A DNA stretch of 13,889 bases from CAYJPK01 sp964372035 (GCA_964372035.1 CAYJPK010000056.1:1-13889), one strand, 5' to 3'. Positions 6,474 through 13,889 are shown, numbered from the stretch's first letter. Translations and numbers: made by a program. The notes: a model not told the origin generated them from the letters alone.

Positions 6474-6989
6474 ATGTTGAATAATATCCTAAACAAAATT
6501 GAAGAATACACTGTATGCGTTGGCATATTAGTGGCTTCTATGGTTTTGTTTGTTAACGTTGTTATGCGTTACGTTTTTAATCACGGCTTAGTTTGGGCAG
6601 AAGAACTAGCTAGATACTCTATTGTTTGGATTGTTTTTATTGGTAGTAGTATTTGCGTACGCCGCCATCTACACTTAGTTGTTGATGCTGCGATTATCCG
6701 CTTATCTGAAAGAAATAGAAGCATTATGCATATTTTTGCTTGTGTTTGCGGAACATTATTTAGCTTATTTTTGGTATATTATGGCTATAGAGTATGTTTA
6801 AAATTATTCTCTACTGGACAAATCTTACCTGGGCTTGAGATTTTAACTGGTTATGCTTATATGGCTATTCCTGTTGGCGGAGCACTTATGTCCATTCGCT
6901 TTTTTCAAGAATTATGCCGTCGCATTAAACATTTCATTGACCCAACATCTTCACCTGATGATAAAATCATTATCACTGATGCAGCTTAA
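6474..6989 (+). CDS. dctQ: TRAP transporter small membrane subunit (DctQ family)
   Basis: A 171-residue four-helix protein of the DctQ type, which associates with DctM in the inner membrane. Hydrophobic segments are seen at about residues 14-34, 44-62, 85-106 and 125-142. The family block RYVFNHGLVWAEELARYS (residues 23-40) is present, followed by the cytoplasmic basic stretch CVRRHLHL. A charged C-terminal tail ends the protein. The ribosome site AAGGGG lies five bases before ATG. It is separated from dctP by 118 bp containing the hairpin, and its stop overlaps the ribosome site of dctM, so dctQ and dctM are tightly coupled. Normal length and no defects seen. Confidence 0.92.
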   Translation: MLNNILNKIEEYTVCVGILVASMVLFVNVVMRYVFNHGLVWAEELARYSIVWIVFIGSSICVRRHLHLVVDAAIIRLSERNRSIMHIFACVCGTLFSLFLVYYGYRVCLKLFSTGQILPGLEILTGYAYMAIPVGGALMSIRFFQELCRRIKHFIDPTSSPDDKIIITDAA

Positions 6990-7001
6990 GGAGTTTATAA
7001 A

Positions 7002-8288
7002 ATGAGTATTTTTCTTTTTAGTTTATTAGCTGCGTTTTTAGTTTCTGGCATTCCAATTTTTATCGCTCTTTCTAGCTGCGTGTTAGTTTCATTCATGCTA
7101 TTTAGCCAAATTCCGCTTGAAACTGTAGTTATGCGTATGTTTGCTGGACTCGATAAGTTTTCACTTATGTCAATTCCATTTTTCATCTTAGCTGCTAATA
7201 TCATGAGTGCTGGCGGTATTTCTCGCCGTATTATTGCGCTTGCTAAGGCTCTAGTGGGTTCAATGCATGGTGGAATGGCAATTACGACTATTATCGCATG
7301 TCTTTTCTTTGGTGCAATTTCAGGCTCAAGCCCGGCAACTGTTGTGGCTATTGGAGCTTTATTATATCCTGCTATGTGTGCAGATGGCTATCCTAAGTCA
7401 TTTTCATCTGGCCTTATTACCTCAGCAGGCTCACTTGGTATTGTTATTCCGCCAAGCGTTAACATGATTGTTTATGGTGCAATTACTGGAGTTTCAGTTG
7501 GCGCATTATTCGTATCTGGCTTTGGTGCTGGTCTTTTATTTGGTCTTGCTTTAATGATTTATGCTTATATTAAATCTAGAAGAACACCAAATATTGTGCT
7601 TCATAAAAAAGCAAGCTCAGCTGAATTAATTGCTGCAATTAAAGATTCTTCACTTGGACTTGGCGTACCGGTAATTATCTTAGGTGGTATTTATGGTGGT
7701 GTATTTACACCAACAGAATCAGCTGCTGTTGCTGTTGTTTATGCAATGATAGTTTCACTTTTTATCTACCGTGAACTTAACAGCCAAGAATTCATTAAAA
7801 CAGTTATTACTTCAGCAGTTACAACTGCTCAAGTTATGATTGTTTTAGCGGCGGCTTCTGTTTTTGCATGGATTTTAACTGCTGAAGGCATTACCTCTGC
7901 TATTGCTAAGTCAATGCTTGCAATCAGCCAAAATCCTTATATATTACTTATGATGATTAATATCGTTCTACTCATTGTAGGTATGTTTATTGATGGTGCA
8001 TCTATCATCACAATTTTAGCACCACTTTTCTACCCTATTACAGTTAAAGCTGGTATCGACCCTATTCACCTTGGTATCATCATGGTTGTAAATAGCGCAA
8101 TTGGTATGTTTACACCACCATTTGGACTAAACTTATTTGTTGCAACTGGAGTATGTGAACAGCCATTATCAGAAATCAGTAAGGGTATTATGCCATTTAT
8201 TTTAGTGTCAATTGGAGCATTATTGCTTATTACATATGTGCCTGAAATCAGCCTTTGGTTACCAAAGCTCGTTTATGGTGCTTGGTAG
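7002..8288 (+). CDS. dctM: TRAP transporter large permease subunit (DctM family)
   Basis: A 428-residue permease subunit with about a dozen hydrophobic segments, the ion-coupled channel of the TRAP transporter (sodium in characterised members). Family motifs are FFILAANIMSAGGISRRI (60-77), the FFGAISGSSPATVVAIG hairpin loop (102-118), GSLGIVIPPSVNMIVYG (143-159), and in the second half the GGIYGGVFTPTESAAVAVVY block and VVNSAIGMFTPPFGLNLF. Length is typical. AAGGAG overlaps the dctQ stop and gives the ATG at 7002. Carbamate kinase begins 29 bp after the stop, so import and carbamoyl-phosphate use are probably on one transcript. No sign of truncation. Confidence 0.94.
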   Translation: MSIFLFSLLAAFLVSGIPIFIALSSCVLVSFMLFSQIPLETVVMRMFAGLDKFSLMSIPFFILAANIMSAGGISRRIIALAKALVGSMHGGMAITTIIACLFFGAISGSSPATVVAIGALLYPAMCADGYPKSFSSGLITSAGSLGIVIPPSVNMIVYGAITGVSVGALFVSGFGAGLLFGLALMIYAYIKSRRTPNIVLHKKASSAELIAAIKDSSLGLGVPVIILGGIYGGVFTPTESAAVAVVYAMIVSLFIYRELNSQEFIKTVITSAVTTAQVMIVLAAASVFAWILTAEGITSAIAKSMLAISQNPYILLMMINIVLLIVGMFIDGASIITILAPLFYPITVKAGIDPIHLGIIMVVNSAIGMFTPPFGLNLFVATGVCEQPLSEISKGIMPFILVSIGALLLITYVPEISLWLPKLVYGAW

Positions 8289-8317
8289 AACTTAATTTTT
8301 ATTATTATGGAGATAGC

Positions 8318-9268
8318 ATGGATAAGGATAAAAAACTCGTAGTTGTTGCAGTTGGTGGCAATGCCCTACTTCGTGAAAACCAACGAGGAAAAATTGAAGA
8401 ACAAACAGCAAATGTTGACGAATGTACTGCTGAACTTGTTAAAATTATTGAAAATGGCTACCAATTGCTTTTAACACACGGCAATGGTCCACAAGTTGGG
8501 TTAATCATGCTTCGTGACTCATATGAGGGTGCAAAAATCCCTCCTATGCCGCTTTATATTTATAACGCTGAGTCACAGGGGCAAATTGGCTTTCAGTTGA
8601 TGAATAGCCTTTCTAATCGCTTAGTAGCCAAAGGCATTAATGATGCTGTAACTACAGTTTTAACACGTGTTATTGTTGACGAAAATGACCCTAATTTTCA
8701 AAATCCGACAAAGCCTGTTGGACCATTTTATGGCATTGAAGAAATTACAATTTTAGCAAACGCACTCAATTTCAAATTTGTAGAAGACAGCGGACGTGGG
8801 TATCGCAAAGTTGTATCTTCTCCTGCCCCTGTAGAAATTGTTGAATTTGATATTATTAATGCGATTTTAAAAACAGGTCGTTCTGTTATTGCTGCTGGTG
8901 GCGGTGGTATACCTGTTGTTAAAACTGAAAATGGTCAATTAAAAGGCGTTGATGCAGTTATTGATAAAGACTTATCAACAGCACTTTTAGCAAAACAAGT
9001 TAATGCTGACGTTCTTATGATTTTAACTGGTGTTGAGCAAGTAGCAATCAACTTTGGCAAACCAGATATGCAAAAATTAGCAAGAATTAGCATTGAAGAA
9101 GCTAAGAAATACTATGATGAAGGGCATTTCCCTGCTGGTAGTATGGGTCCAAAAATGCTAGCTGCTATTGACTTTGTAGAAAAAACTGGCAAAGAAGCCA
9201 TAATTACTACTTTAGAAAAAGTAACTGATGCATTAGATGGCATTACTGGTACTTGCATCTATAAGTAG
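8318..9268 (+). CDS. arcC: Carbamate kinase
   Basis: A 316-residue cytoplasmic kinase of the amino-acid-kinase fold that makes ATP, CO2 and ammonia from carbamoyl phosphate and ADP in the catabolic direction. All the family blocks are present in order: VVVAVGGNALL (8-18), LLTHGNGPQVG (51-61), VVSSPAPVEIVE (165-176), the nucleotide-site loop IAAGGGGIPVV (191-201), GVDAVIDKDLSTALLA (210-225) and GHFPAGSMGPKMLAA (269-283). Length matches ArcC and the E. coli allantoin-route kinase YbcF (AllK). The start is ATG 8318, five bases after GGAG. An in-frame ATG at 8255 would overlap dctM and has no family match. There is no arginine deiminase or ornithine carbamoyltransferase nearby, so carbamoyl phosphate most likely comes from the FdrA/YlbE enzymes. 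Last gene of the TRAP operon. Confidence 0.95.
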   Translation: MDKDKKLVVVAVGGNALLRENQRGKIEEQTANVDECTAELVKIIENGYQLLLTHGNGPQVGLIMLRDSYEGAKIPPMPLYIYNAESQGQIGFQLMNSLSNRLVAKGINDAVTTVLTRVIVDENDPNFQNPTKPVGPFYGIEEITILANALNFKFVEDSGRGYRKVVSSPAPVEIVEFDIINAILKTGRSVIAAGGGGIPVVKTENGQLKGVDAVIDKDLSTALLAKQVNADVLMILTGVEQVAINFGKPDMQKLARISIEEAKKYYDEGHFPAGSMGPKMLAAIDFVEKTGKEAIITTLEKVTDALDGITGTCIYK

Positions 9269-9282
9269 CAAGGAATATACGT

Positions 9283-9320
9283 AAAAAAGCCAGAATTTAA
9301 ACACTAAATTCTGGCTTTTT
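9283..9320. terminator. Bidirectional rho-independent terminator
   Basis: A perfect 17-bp stem (9283-9299 pairing with 9304-9320) has a four-base loop. It carries a central GCCAGAA/TTCTGGC core and six A on one side and six T on the other. It therefore ends in a U-run when read either way. It lies 14 bases after the carbamate kinase stop and 16 bases from the ylbE2 stop, and serves the two convergent operons. Confidence 0.93.
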
Positions 9321-9336
9321 TGTTTTGCTAAAGCCT

Positions 9337-10773
9337 TTACTCACTTCGTTCATGTTTAGATTTAATATTATCATAAAAATATTTTAAAGCCTTGCGCATT
9401 ATTTCAACTGGTGGGCTAACAACGCCAGCACCAACTTGACCAACTCCACCAAATCGGTGCGCTACACCAGAATTAATAATTGGTAAAATATTATTAGCCA
9501 AAACTTTACATAAATCAATTCCAGTTGGCACTCCAGCAAAATCGAAAAATGGTAGAGCCAAATCCCTATTTTTATCAACACATATACTATTTAAATCACT
9601 TGTCAGTTTTGATAACTTACTATACTCCGCATTACCAAGCAGTTTTGCAATAGCTGGCGAAGCACCAGTTGCAAAACCACCAAGTCCGAAACATTCTACA
9701 ATTGACGAATCTCCCATATCATGGCACGCATCGTCATCACTATAGCCTGGAAAATAAACAGCCTGTACCTTTGGACTTGGAGCTGTGAACCATTTGTCAC
9801 CCAAGCCGCTAATAGTAATTCCAAAGCTTACGCCATTTCTGCTCATACTTGTAATCACAGTAGAATATGGGATATTGCAAGCTGTATCTAAGATACATTT
9901 GCTAGCTGCCATTGCGATATTCAAAAAGAACTGGTCATTGCCTCTTGCAAGAAACTCCATTATACTAATTGCATCTTCTCTTGAATTTGCTGCCGAATCG
10001 AGTTCACAACAAATTTTACGGTAAAACAATAGGCTTGCTGCAATATTGCGTTGGTGCATTTCATCACCCATTGCCAAAGCTTGCACCATAATATTTTTAA
10101 TATTTATACCACCAAGCTTTTGTAAAACAGTATCAAGCACTGGAGCAAGAACATCTTCAAACCACTTTAAACGCTGTAGAACATTCGGTGTATACGCACC
10201 AAAACGCAAAGTCTGCCCAATTCCCTCATTAAAAGGTGAGTATGAAAAATTTCCATAACTTTCATTTTCAACCACCATAAGTGGCATAGAATAAGAAACA
10301 ATGCCAGTCATTGGCGCAACCAAACCATGAGGTTGAGTTGGACCATAAAAAACTTTTCCAGAATCCATTAGAGCTTGTGCCTCTGCTGAAGATGCCGCTA
10401 AACCCTCATACTGCAACGCACCTAAAATAGCAGTTCGCATTGGTTCACACATGTCGTTCCAATGAATTGGAGGTCCTGCATGTAAAATTGTGCTTTTAGT
10501 TAAATCAGGTATGCATTCATGTGCCTTTTTTACTCTTCGCAAAATTGGCGAACCATTTGCAATCCGTGAAAAAGCCTCTTCATTAGCTTTTGTAATTAAA
10601 GAATTTCCACAATCATCATAATACTGCGTGCTCAACTCAAATAACATATCAGTATAATCAATATCTCCTTGCGCTGGAGGCTTCCATGATAAATTAGTGA
10701 AGTCAGTACCTGTATTTTGTAAGGCTGGCAAAAAAGCATCGATACCAATATTAATAACCGAAAGGTCTTTCAT
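9337..10773 (-). CDS. ylbE: YlbE/AllG-family (DUF1116) carbamoyltransferase subunit, copy 2
   Basis: A 478-residue DUF1116 protein, colinear with copy 1 at 1883-3298 and roughly half identical by eye. It keeps WKPPAQGD (30-37), LHAGPPIHWNDMCEPM (97-112), NEGIG, AMGDEMHQRN, FPGYSDDDA, DMGDSSIVE and GVGQVGAGVV. The loop that reads GPNHHSS in copy 1 reads GPTQPHG here (144-150), so both histidines 147 and 148 are lost and a single His appears at 149. The nearby YCTINEG becomes YSPFNEG. These changes lie in a strongly conserved part of the protein and suggest a different carbamoyl acceptor or donor. The C-terminus is extended by a short charged tail (KSKHERSE). The start is ATG 10773 with AAGGA upstream. 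It begins 10 bp after fdrA2, the same gap as in the first pair. The reaction is inferred from family only. Confidence 0.87.
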   Translation of the reverse strand: MKDLSVINIGIDAFLPALQNTGTDFTNLSWKPPAQGDIDYTDMLFELSTQYYDDCGNSLITKANEEAFSRIANGSPILRRVKKAHECIPDLTKSTILHAGPPIHWNDMCEPMRTAILGALQYEGLAASSAEAQALMDSGKVFYGPTQPHGLVAPMTGIVSYSMPLMVVENESYGNFSYSPFNEGIGQTLRFGAYTPNVLQRLKWFEDVLAPVLDTVLQKLGGINIKNIMVQALAMGDEMHQRNIAASLLFYRKICCELDSAANSREDAISIMEFLARGNDQFFLNIAMAASKCILDTACNIPYSTVITSMSRNGVSFGITISGLGDKWFTAPSPKVQAVYFPGYSDDDACHDMGDSSIVECFGLGGFATGASPAIAKLLGNAEYSKLSKLTSDLNSICVDKNRDLALPFFDFAGVPTGIDLCKVLANNILPIINSGVAHRFGGVGQVGAGVVSPPVEIMRKALKYFYDNIKSKHERSE

Positions 10774-10783
10774 TAAATTTTCC

Positions 10784-12340
10784 TTAACTATTATAAATAT
10801 TTATTAAATCAGCTGCATAATTTGCAGCAGCAGCATTGCTACCAAAAACGAAGATACCGGCATCTTTCAAAATCTCTATTTCAGACGAACGACTTGGAAG
10901 GTCATTATCAGTACCACAAACAGAACTTAAAACTATAACTTCTCGACTCTTGCCATTTGTAATTCTAGCTGCTTTATCAAAGGCTTGCACTAAAAGCGAT
11001 GCTTGGTTTTTTGCTGTTCCATATCCAATTACAATATCAGTAATTAGTATTGCCGTTTCTGGTGAACAAAGCTCCATAATAATTCGCTCCAGCTTAGTTT
11101 CTGGCGACACTAGTGAATGGGGGCGACCAACTGTAAATTCATTAGCTCCCATGTCTAAAAAACAATGCTCACGGCTTTTATCTGTGCCAGTTAAACTTAT
11201 TACATTTTCCCGCTCAAAGTTTGAATATACCTTGTAAGTACCTGTTAATTTGGAAGTAATAATATCAATTGCATCGCTACGCATTGTTCCACCACTAAAA
11301 ATGCCACGAATAAATTTTCTACCGTGGTAATTGTTTTTTTCTGGCAGGGCTGGTGCTTGTGGTAAATTAATTGCTGAACTATCTAAAATTGGAGCAAGCT
11401 CATTAATCGCCATGTTTGCTAATTCAGTTAAATCACTAGCAAAATCAATACCAGCTTTTTCCTCTATACTATAGTCATAGGAGCCTAAATAGCGTACAAA
11501 TACTGGTTTTTTAGTTTTTTTATAAACTTCAATTAATCTTTTACGAGTTTGAATACCTGGCAAATTTGCAATCACCAAAATCAATTTTGTGTTAGGGTCA
11601 CTTGCTAAACGCTCTAAAGCCGTTATAGCTGAAATTCCGCCAACATCATCAATTAAATCTCTTGCACCTGTTCCGTAAGCTGTTGTAATTCCAAGTCCGC
11701 ACCGGTCTAAAAGGCAAGAAACTTCCTGAGCACCTGTTCCAGAAGAACTAACAATACCAATCTCACCACGCCTAATATTATTTGCAAAACCAAGTGGTAC
11801 ACCATTAACAATTGACGTTCCACATTCAGGCCCCATTAAAAGTACACCCTTACGCTTTGCCATTTTTTTTAAAGCAATTTCATCTTCTAGGCTTATATTG
11901 TCGCTATATAACATTACATCTAGCCTTTTTTCTAAAGCCCTAGCAGCCTCATACCTTGCATAGTCACCAGGAACAGAAATAAGTGCAATTTGCTTTTTGC
12001 TATCTCCTAAAACTGCGTCATCAAAACTAATACTTGAAATGTAATTTGAACCATAACTTGAGGCACTATTGCTATAGAGATATTCTCTTGTCATCTTTAA
12101 AAGATTATCATGCAACTCAACTGGAGCATCAATAGCAACTGCAAGATCATCTGGCTTTGCTGTTTCTATTTCAGGAGTTAGCAAGCCTGCCCGTGCTAAC
12201 AGTTCCTTGTTTCGCCTTGTTGCCATTGTCGCAAACACCTGATTTGCACCACTTTTTATAGTTAAAGTCTGTGATAGATTCATCAAAAAAACTGAATCTC
12301 TATATGTACCGGCTAAAATAAACGAACAAACACTTGGCAT
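10784..12340 (-). CDS. fdrA: FdrA/AllF-family carbamoyltransferase subunit (succinyl-CoA-synthetase-like fold), copy 2
   Basis: A 518-residue FdrA paralogue of the protein at 3309-4835, expected to pair with the YlbE copy 2 encoded 10 bp downstream. Shared blocks are TYRDSVFLM, LYSDNIS, MGPECGTSIVNGVPLGFAN (copy 1 has MGPDCGT), the glycine loop SSSGTGAQE, AYGTGARDL, FSGGTMRSDA in place of FGGGTLCQEA, and HCFLDMGANEFTVGRPHS. The N-terminal linker (about residues 75-115) and the region before the ligase-like half (about 320-345) are the most divergent. I use ATG 12340, with GAGG six bases upstream and a product starting like copy 1. A longer frame from 12403 adds 21 residues unlike any family N-terminus and would run through the likely promoter. 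It is divergent from the sigma-54 activator, separated by 92 bp. Confidence 0.87.
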   Translation of the reverse strand: MPSVCSFILAGTYRDSVFLMNLSQTLTIKSGANQVFATMATRRNKELLARAGLLTPEIETAKPDDLAVAIDAPVELHDNLLKMTREYLYSNSASSYGSNYISSISFDDAVLGDSKKQIALISVPGDYARYEAARALEKRLDVMLYSDNISLEDEIALKKMAKRKGVLLMGPECGTSIVNGVPLGFANNIRRGEIGIVSSSGTGAQEVSCLLDRCGLGITTAYGTGARDLIDDVGGISAITALERLASDPNTKLILVIANLPGIQTRKRLIEVYKKTKKPVFVRYLGSYDYSIEEKAGIDFASDLTELANMAINELAPILDSSAINLPQAPALPEKNNYHGRKFIRGIFSGGTMRSDAIDIITSKLTGTYKVYSNFERENVISLTGTDKSREHCFLDMGANEFTVGRPHSLVSPETKLERIIMELCSPETAILITDIVIGYGTAKNQASLLVQAFDKAARITNGKSREVIVLSSVCGTDNDLPSRSSEIEILKDAGIFVFGSNAAAANYAADLINIYNS

Positions 12341-12356
12341 ATTTACCTCGAAAAAA

Positions 12357-12365
12357 ATTATAGCA
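12357..12365 (-). promoter_or_regulatory. Extended -10 element, possible sigma-70 promoter of fdrA2-ylbE2
   Basis: On the minus strand this reads TGCTATAAT, a perfect extended -10 (TGnTATAAT). No good -35 is seen 17-18 bases upstream, which extended -10 promoters tolerate. The predicted start near 12350 would leave only about ten bases before ATG, just enough for GAGG, so the true start may differ. No sigma-54 motif is present in this 92-bp gap, in contrast to the first pair. Confidence 0.35.
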
Positions 12366-12383
12366 TATATTCCATTATTAAGG

Positions 12384-12389
12384 TATACT
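12384..12389 (+). promoter_or_regulatory. Possible -10 box for the sigma-54 activator gene
   Basis: TATACT lies about 45 bp before the regulator ATG, with only a weak -35 (TAGCAT, 12361-12366) at 17 bases. The AGGTGG ribosome site at 12420-12425 is strong. This promoter and the fdrA2 one overlap back to back, so their use may be mutually exclusive. Confidence 0.25.
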
Positions 12390-12432
12390 TTCCATATATG
12401 CAAGAACTTTTTTATTCTTAGGTGGTTATTAT

Positions 12433-13830
12433 ATGCTTAACACAACTGCAAAACAACACACAATTCTTACTGTTGATCCTAATGAGAAAAGCCGTGACAC
12501 TTTGCGTGCCGTACTTTTGCCTGATGGTTTTTCTATTCATGAGGCCAATGATTACAACAGTGCAATGCAATGCTTAAATACCATAACTCCAGATTTAATT
12601 ATCTTAGACTTTAAACTTGCTGGAAAAAATGGAATTGAGCTTGCTACTGCTGTTAAGGAAAGAATGCCTACTGTTCCAATTATAATGATTACTGATGATG
12701 GTGATATGCGTGTTGTTGTGCAGGCGATTCGTGGCGGGATTTATGATTATATGACCAAGCCTGTTAATGCAAATGATTTACGACTTTCAATTAACAAAGC
12801 TCTGGAGGAAAAACAGTTAAAAGAAGAAGTCCGCAGTCTTAAAGTCCAACTTGAAGGCAGAACTTCACTGTTAGATAGAATGGGCACTAGCGAACAAGTT
12901 CAATCTCTCGTACGACTTCTTGAAAAAATTGCACCAACGCCATTTACTGTTCTTATTGAGGGCGAAAGCGGCGCTGGCAAAGAGCTTGTGGCAAGAGCAA
13001 TTCACGACATGTCCAACGTTAGCGATGGACCATTTATAGCAGTTGATTGTGGTGCTATTCCTGAAACCTTATTTGAAAGTGAGCTTTTTGGTTATAACAA
13101 AGGGGCTTTCACTGGTGCAAGCACTAACAAAACAGGCTTTTTTGAAGCTGCCAATAATGGAACTTTATTTTTAGATGAAGTATGTAATTTATCTTACACT
13201 TCACAGCAAAAACTACTAAGAGCTATCGAAGAACGCAAGGTTCAAAGGCTTGGTTCTGTCACCTCAAAGCCCGTATCAGTGCGAATTGTTGCAGCAAGTA
13301 ACAGACAGCTTGAGCAAGATGTTGAGGCTCGTTTATTTAGAGTTGACTTGTTGTACAGATTAAAAGAGGTTAGTGTTAAAGTTCCTCCGCTTCGTGAACG
13401 CCAAGAAGATGTTTGTTACTTAGCTCAGAAATTTCTTAAAGAATTTAGTGAACAATTGGCATTTAGCGCAAAATCTTTTGCTGGTAATGCTTTGATGAGC
13501 ATGATGAATTATCCATGGCCAGGAAATGTGCGAGAACTTAGAAATGTTGTTAGGCAGTCTGCTTTAACTTGTGATGGTATTACAATTTTAAATGAACATT
13601 TACCATTTTCTAATACTGAAGAAAGTAATTTACAAGAAAATGAATTTAAACTTGGTGAAATGTCTTTAACAGAAATTGTTCAAGAATACTCCAAAAAAAT
13701 TGAACGTGAAATTATAATTAATACATTAAAATTAACGAATGGTAATAAAATGCAAGCAACAAAAATGCTAAAAATTGATTATAAAACCTTACATCGCAAG
13801 ATTAAATTGCTTGAGATAGAAAAACTTTAG
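12433..13830 (+). CDS. Sigma-54-dependent response regulator (NtrC class)
   Basis: A 465-residue transcription activator with three domains: receiver (about 10-125), AAA+ sigma-54 interaction domain (about 148-380) and Fis-like HTH (about 420-462). The receiver has phospho-acceptor Asp59, Thr87 and Lys109. The usual acidic pair before Asp59 reads D15-P16, so one Mg-binding acid is missing. The AAA+ domain is complete: Walker A GESGAGKE (177-184), ESELFGYNKGAFTGA (215-229) with the sigma-54 contact loop, Walker B LFLDEV (245-250), FRVDLLYRL (302-310), PPLRER (318-323) and WPGNVRELRN (362-371). The HTH carries NGNKMQATKMLKIDYKTLHRKIK (436-458). No sensor kinase is seen in the window. With two sigma-54 promoters nearby, it most likely activates the fdrA1 and dctP operons in response to the substrate. 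The start ATG has AGGTGG seven bases upstream. Confidence 0.93.
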   Translation: MLNTTAKQHTILTVDPNEKSRDTLRAVLLPDGFSIHEANDYNSAMQCLNTITPDLIILDFKLAGKNGIELATAVKERMPTVPIIMITDDGDMRVVVQAIRGGIYDYMTKPVNANDLRLSINKALEEKQLKEEVRSLKVQLEGRTSLLDRMGTSEQVQSLVRLLEKIAPTPFTVLIEGESGAGKELVARAIHDMSNVSDGPFIAVDCGAIPETLFESELFGYNKGAFTGASTNKTGFFEAANNGTLFLDEVCNLSYTSQQKLLRAIEERKVQRLGSVTSKPVSVRIVAASNRQLEQDVEARLFRVDLLYRLKEVSVKVPPLRERQEDVCYLAQKFLKEFSEQLAFSAKSFAGNALMSMMNYPWPGNVRELRNVVRQSALTCDGITILNEHLPFSNTEESNLQENEFKLGEMSLTEIVQEYSKKIEREIIINTLKLTNGNKMQATKMLKIDYKTLHRKIKLLEIEKL

Positions 13831-13889
13831 TTAGGCGAAGGTGAAAAACCATCTCATGATGCCATAAAAATGCAATAAAACTAAACTCT

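Noticed and set aside
8255..8317. Carbamate kinase start at 8255 overlapping dctM
   Set aside because: The added 21 residues are out-of-frame dctM sequence, and GGAG sits properly before ATG 8318, where family similarity begins.
10836..11237. 133-codon plus-strand frame inside fdrA2
   Set aside because: It is antisense to a clear family gene, has no ribosome site and is low-complexity in composition. It is a shadow of the real frame.
12341..12403. Longer fdrA2 frame from 12403
   Set aside because: The extension runs through the likely promoter and has no counterpart in copy 1. GAGG lies six bases before ATG 12340.
13831..13889. Terminator after the regulator gene
   Set aside because: No stem followed by a T-run is visible in the last 59 bases. 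The regulator transcript may continue beyond the window.

Overview
The window is an AT-rich stretch (roughly 35-40 % GC by eye) from a Gram-negative, probably proteobacterial genome. The grounds are Sec-type export of a TRAP solute-binding protein, a sigma-54 activator with a Fis-like HTH, and strong AGGAG-type ribosome sites. An anaerobic or fermentative lifestyle fits the gene content (FdrA/YlbE, carbamate kinase, TRAP and LctP transporters). The genus cannot be named from the sequence.

Layout. (1) Positions 1-4835, minus strand: an operon read fdrA1 > ylbE1 > LctP-family permease > a 61-residue two-helix membrane protein. It is driven by a very good sigma-54 -24/-12 element at 4921-4936. 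(2) Positions 4836-5353: a 518-bp divergent regulatory region with one sigma-54 promoter facing each way (4921-4936 minus, 5299-5314 plus), a perfect 16-bp palindrome and several short repeats. (3) Positions 5354-9268, plus strand: dctP, an intercistronic hairpin, dctQ, dctM and a carbamate kinase, closed by a bidirectional terminator with a perfect 17-bp stem at 9283-9320. (4) Positions 9337-12340, minus strand: a second, clearly diverged fdrA2 > ylbE2 pair with the same gene order and the same 10-bp intergenic gap as the first. (5) Positions 12433-13830, plus strand: an NtrC-class response regulator with an intact GAFTGA loop, divergent from fdrA2.

How the genes may work together. FdrA (AllF) and YlbE (AllG) are two of the three E. 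coli proteins (AllFGH) assigned to oxamate carbamoyltransferase, which phosphorolyses oxalurate (carbamoyl-oxamate) to oxamate and carbamoyl phosphate. Carbamate kinase then turns carbamoyl phosphate and ADP into ATP, CO2 and ammonia. I infer that the TRAP transporter imports a carbamoylated or ureido acid, that an FdrA/YlbE enzyme cleaves it to carbamoyl phosphate plus a small amide or 2-oxo/2-hydroxy acid, that carbamate kinase harvests ATP, and that the LctP permease moves the residual small monocarboxylate. The linked sigma-54 activator is the obvious candidate to switch on both central operons.

Three things set this apart from the E. coli allantoin locus. No allantoin, ureidoglycolate or AllH (DUF2877) gene is visible. 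FdrA/YlbE is duplicated, with a changed histidine loop in the second YlbE. The whole unit carries its own uptake system and sigma-54 control. The substrate is unknown.
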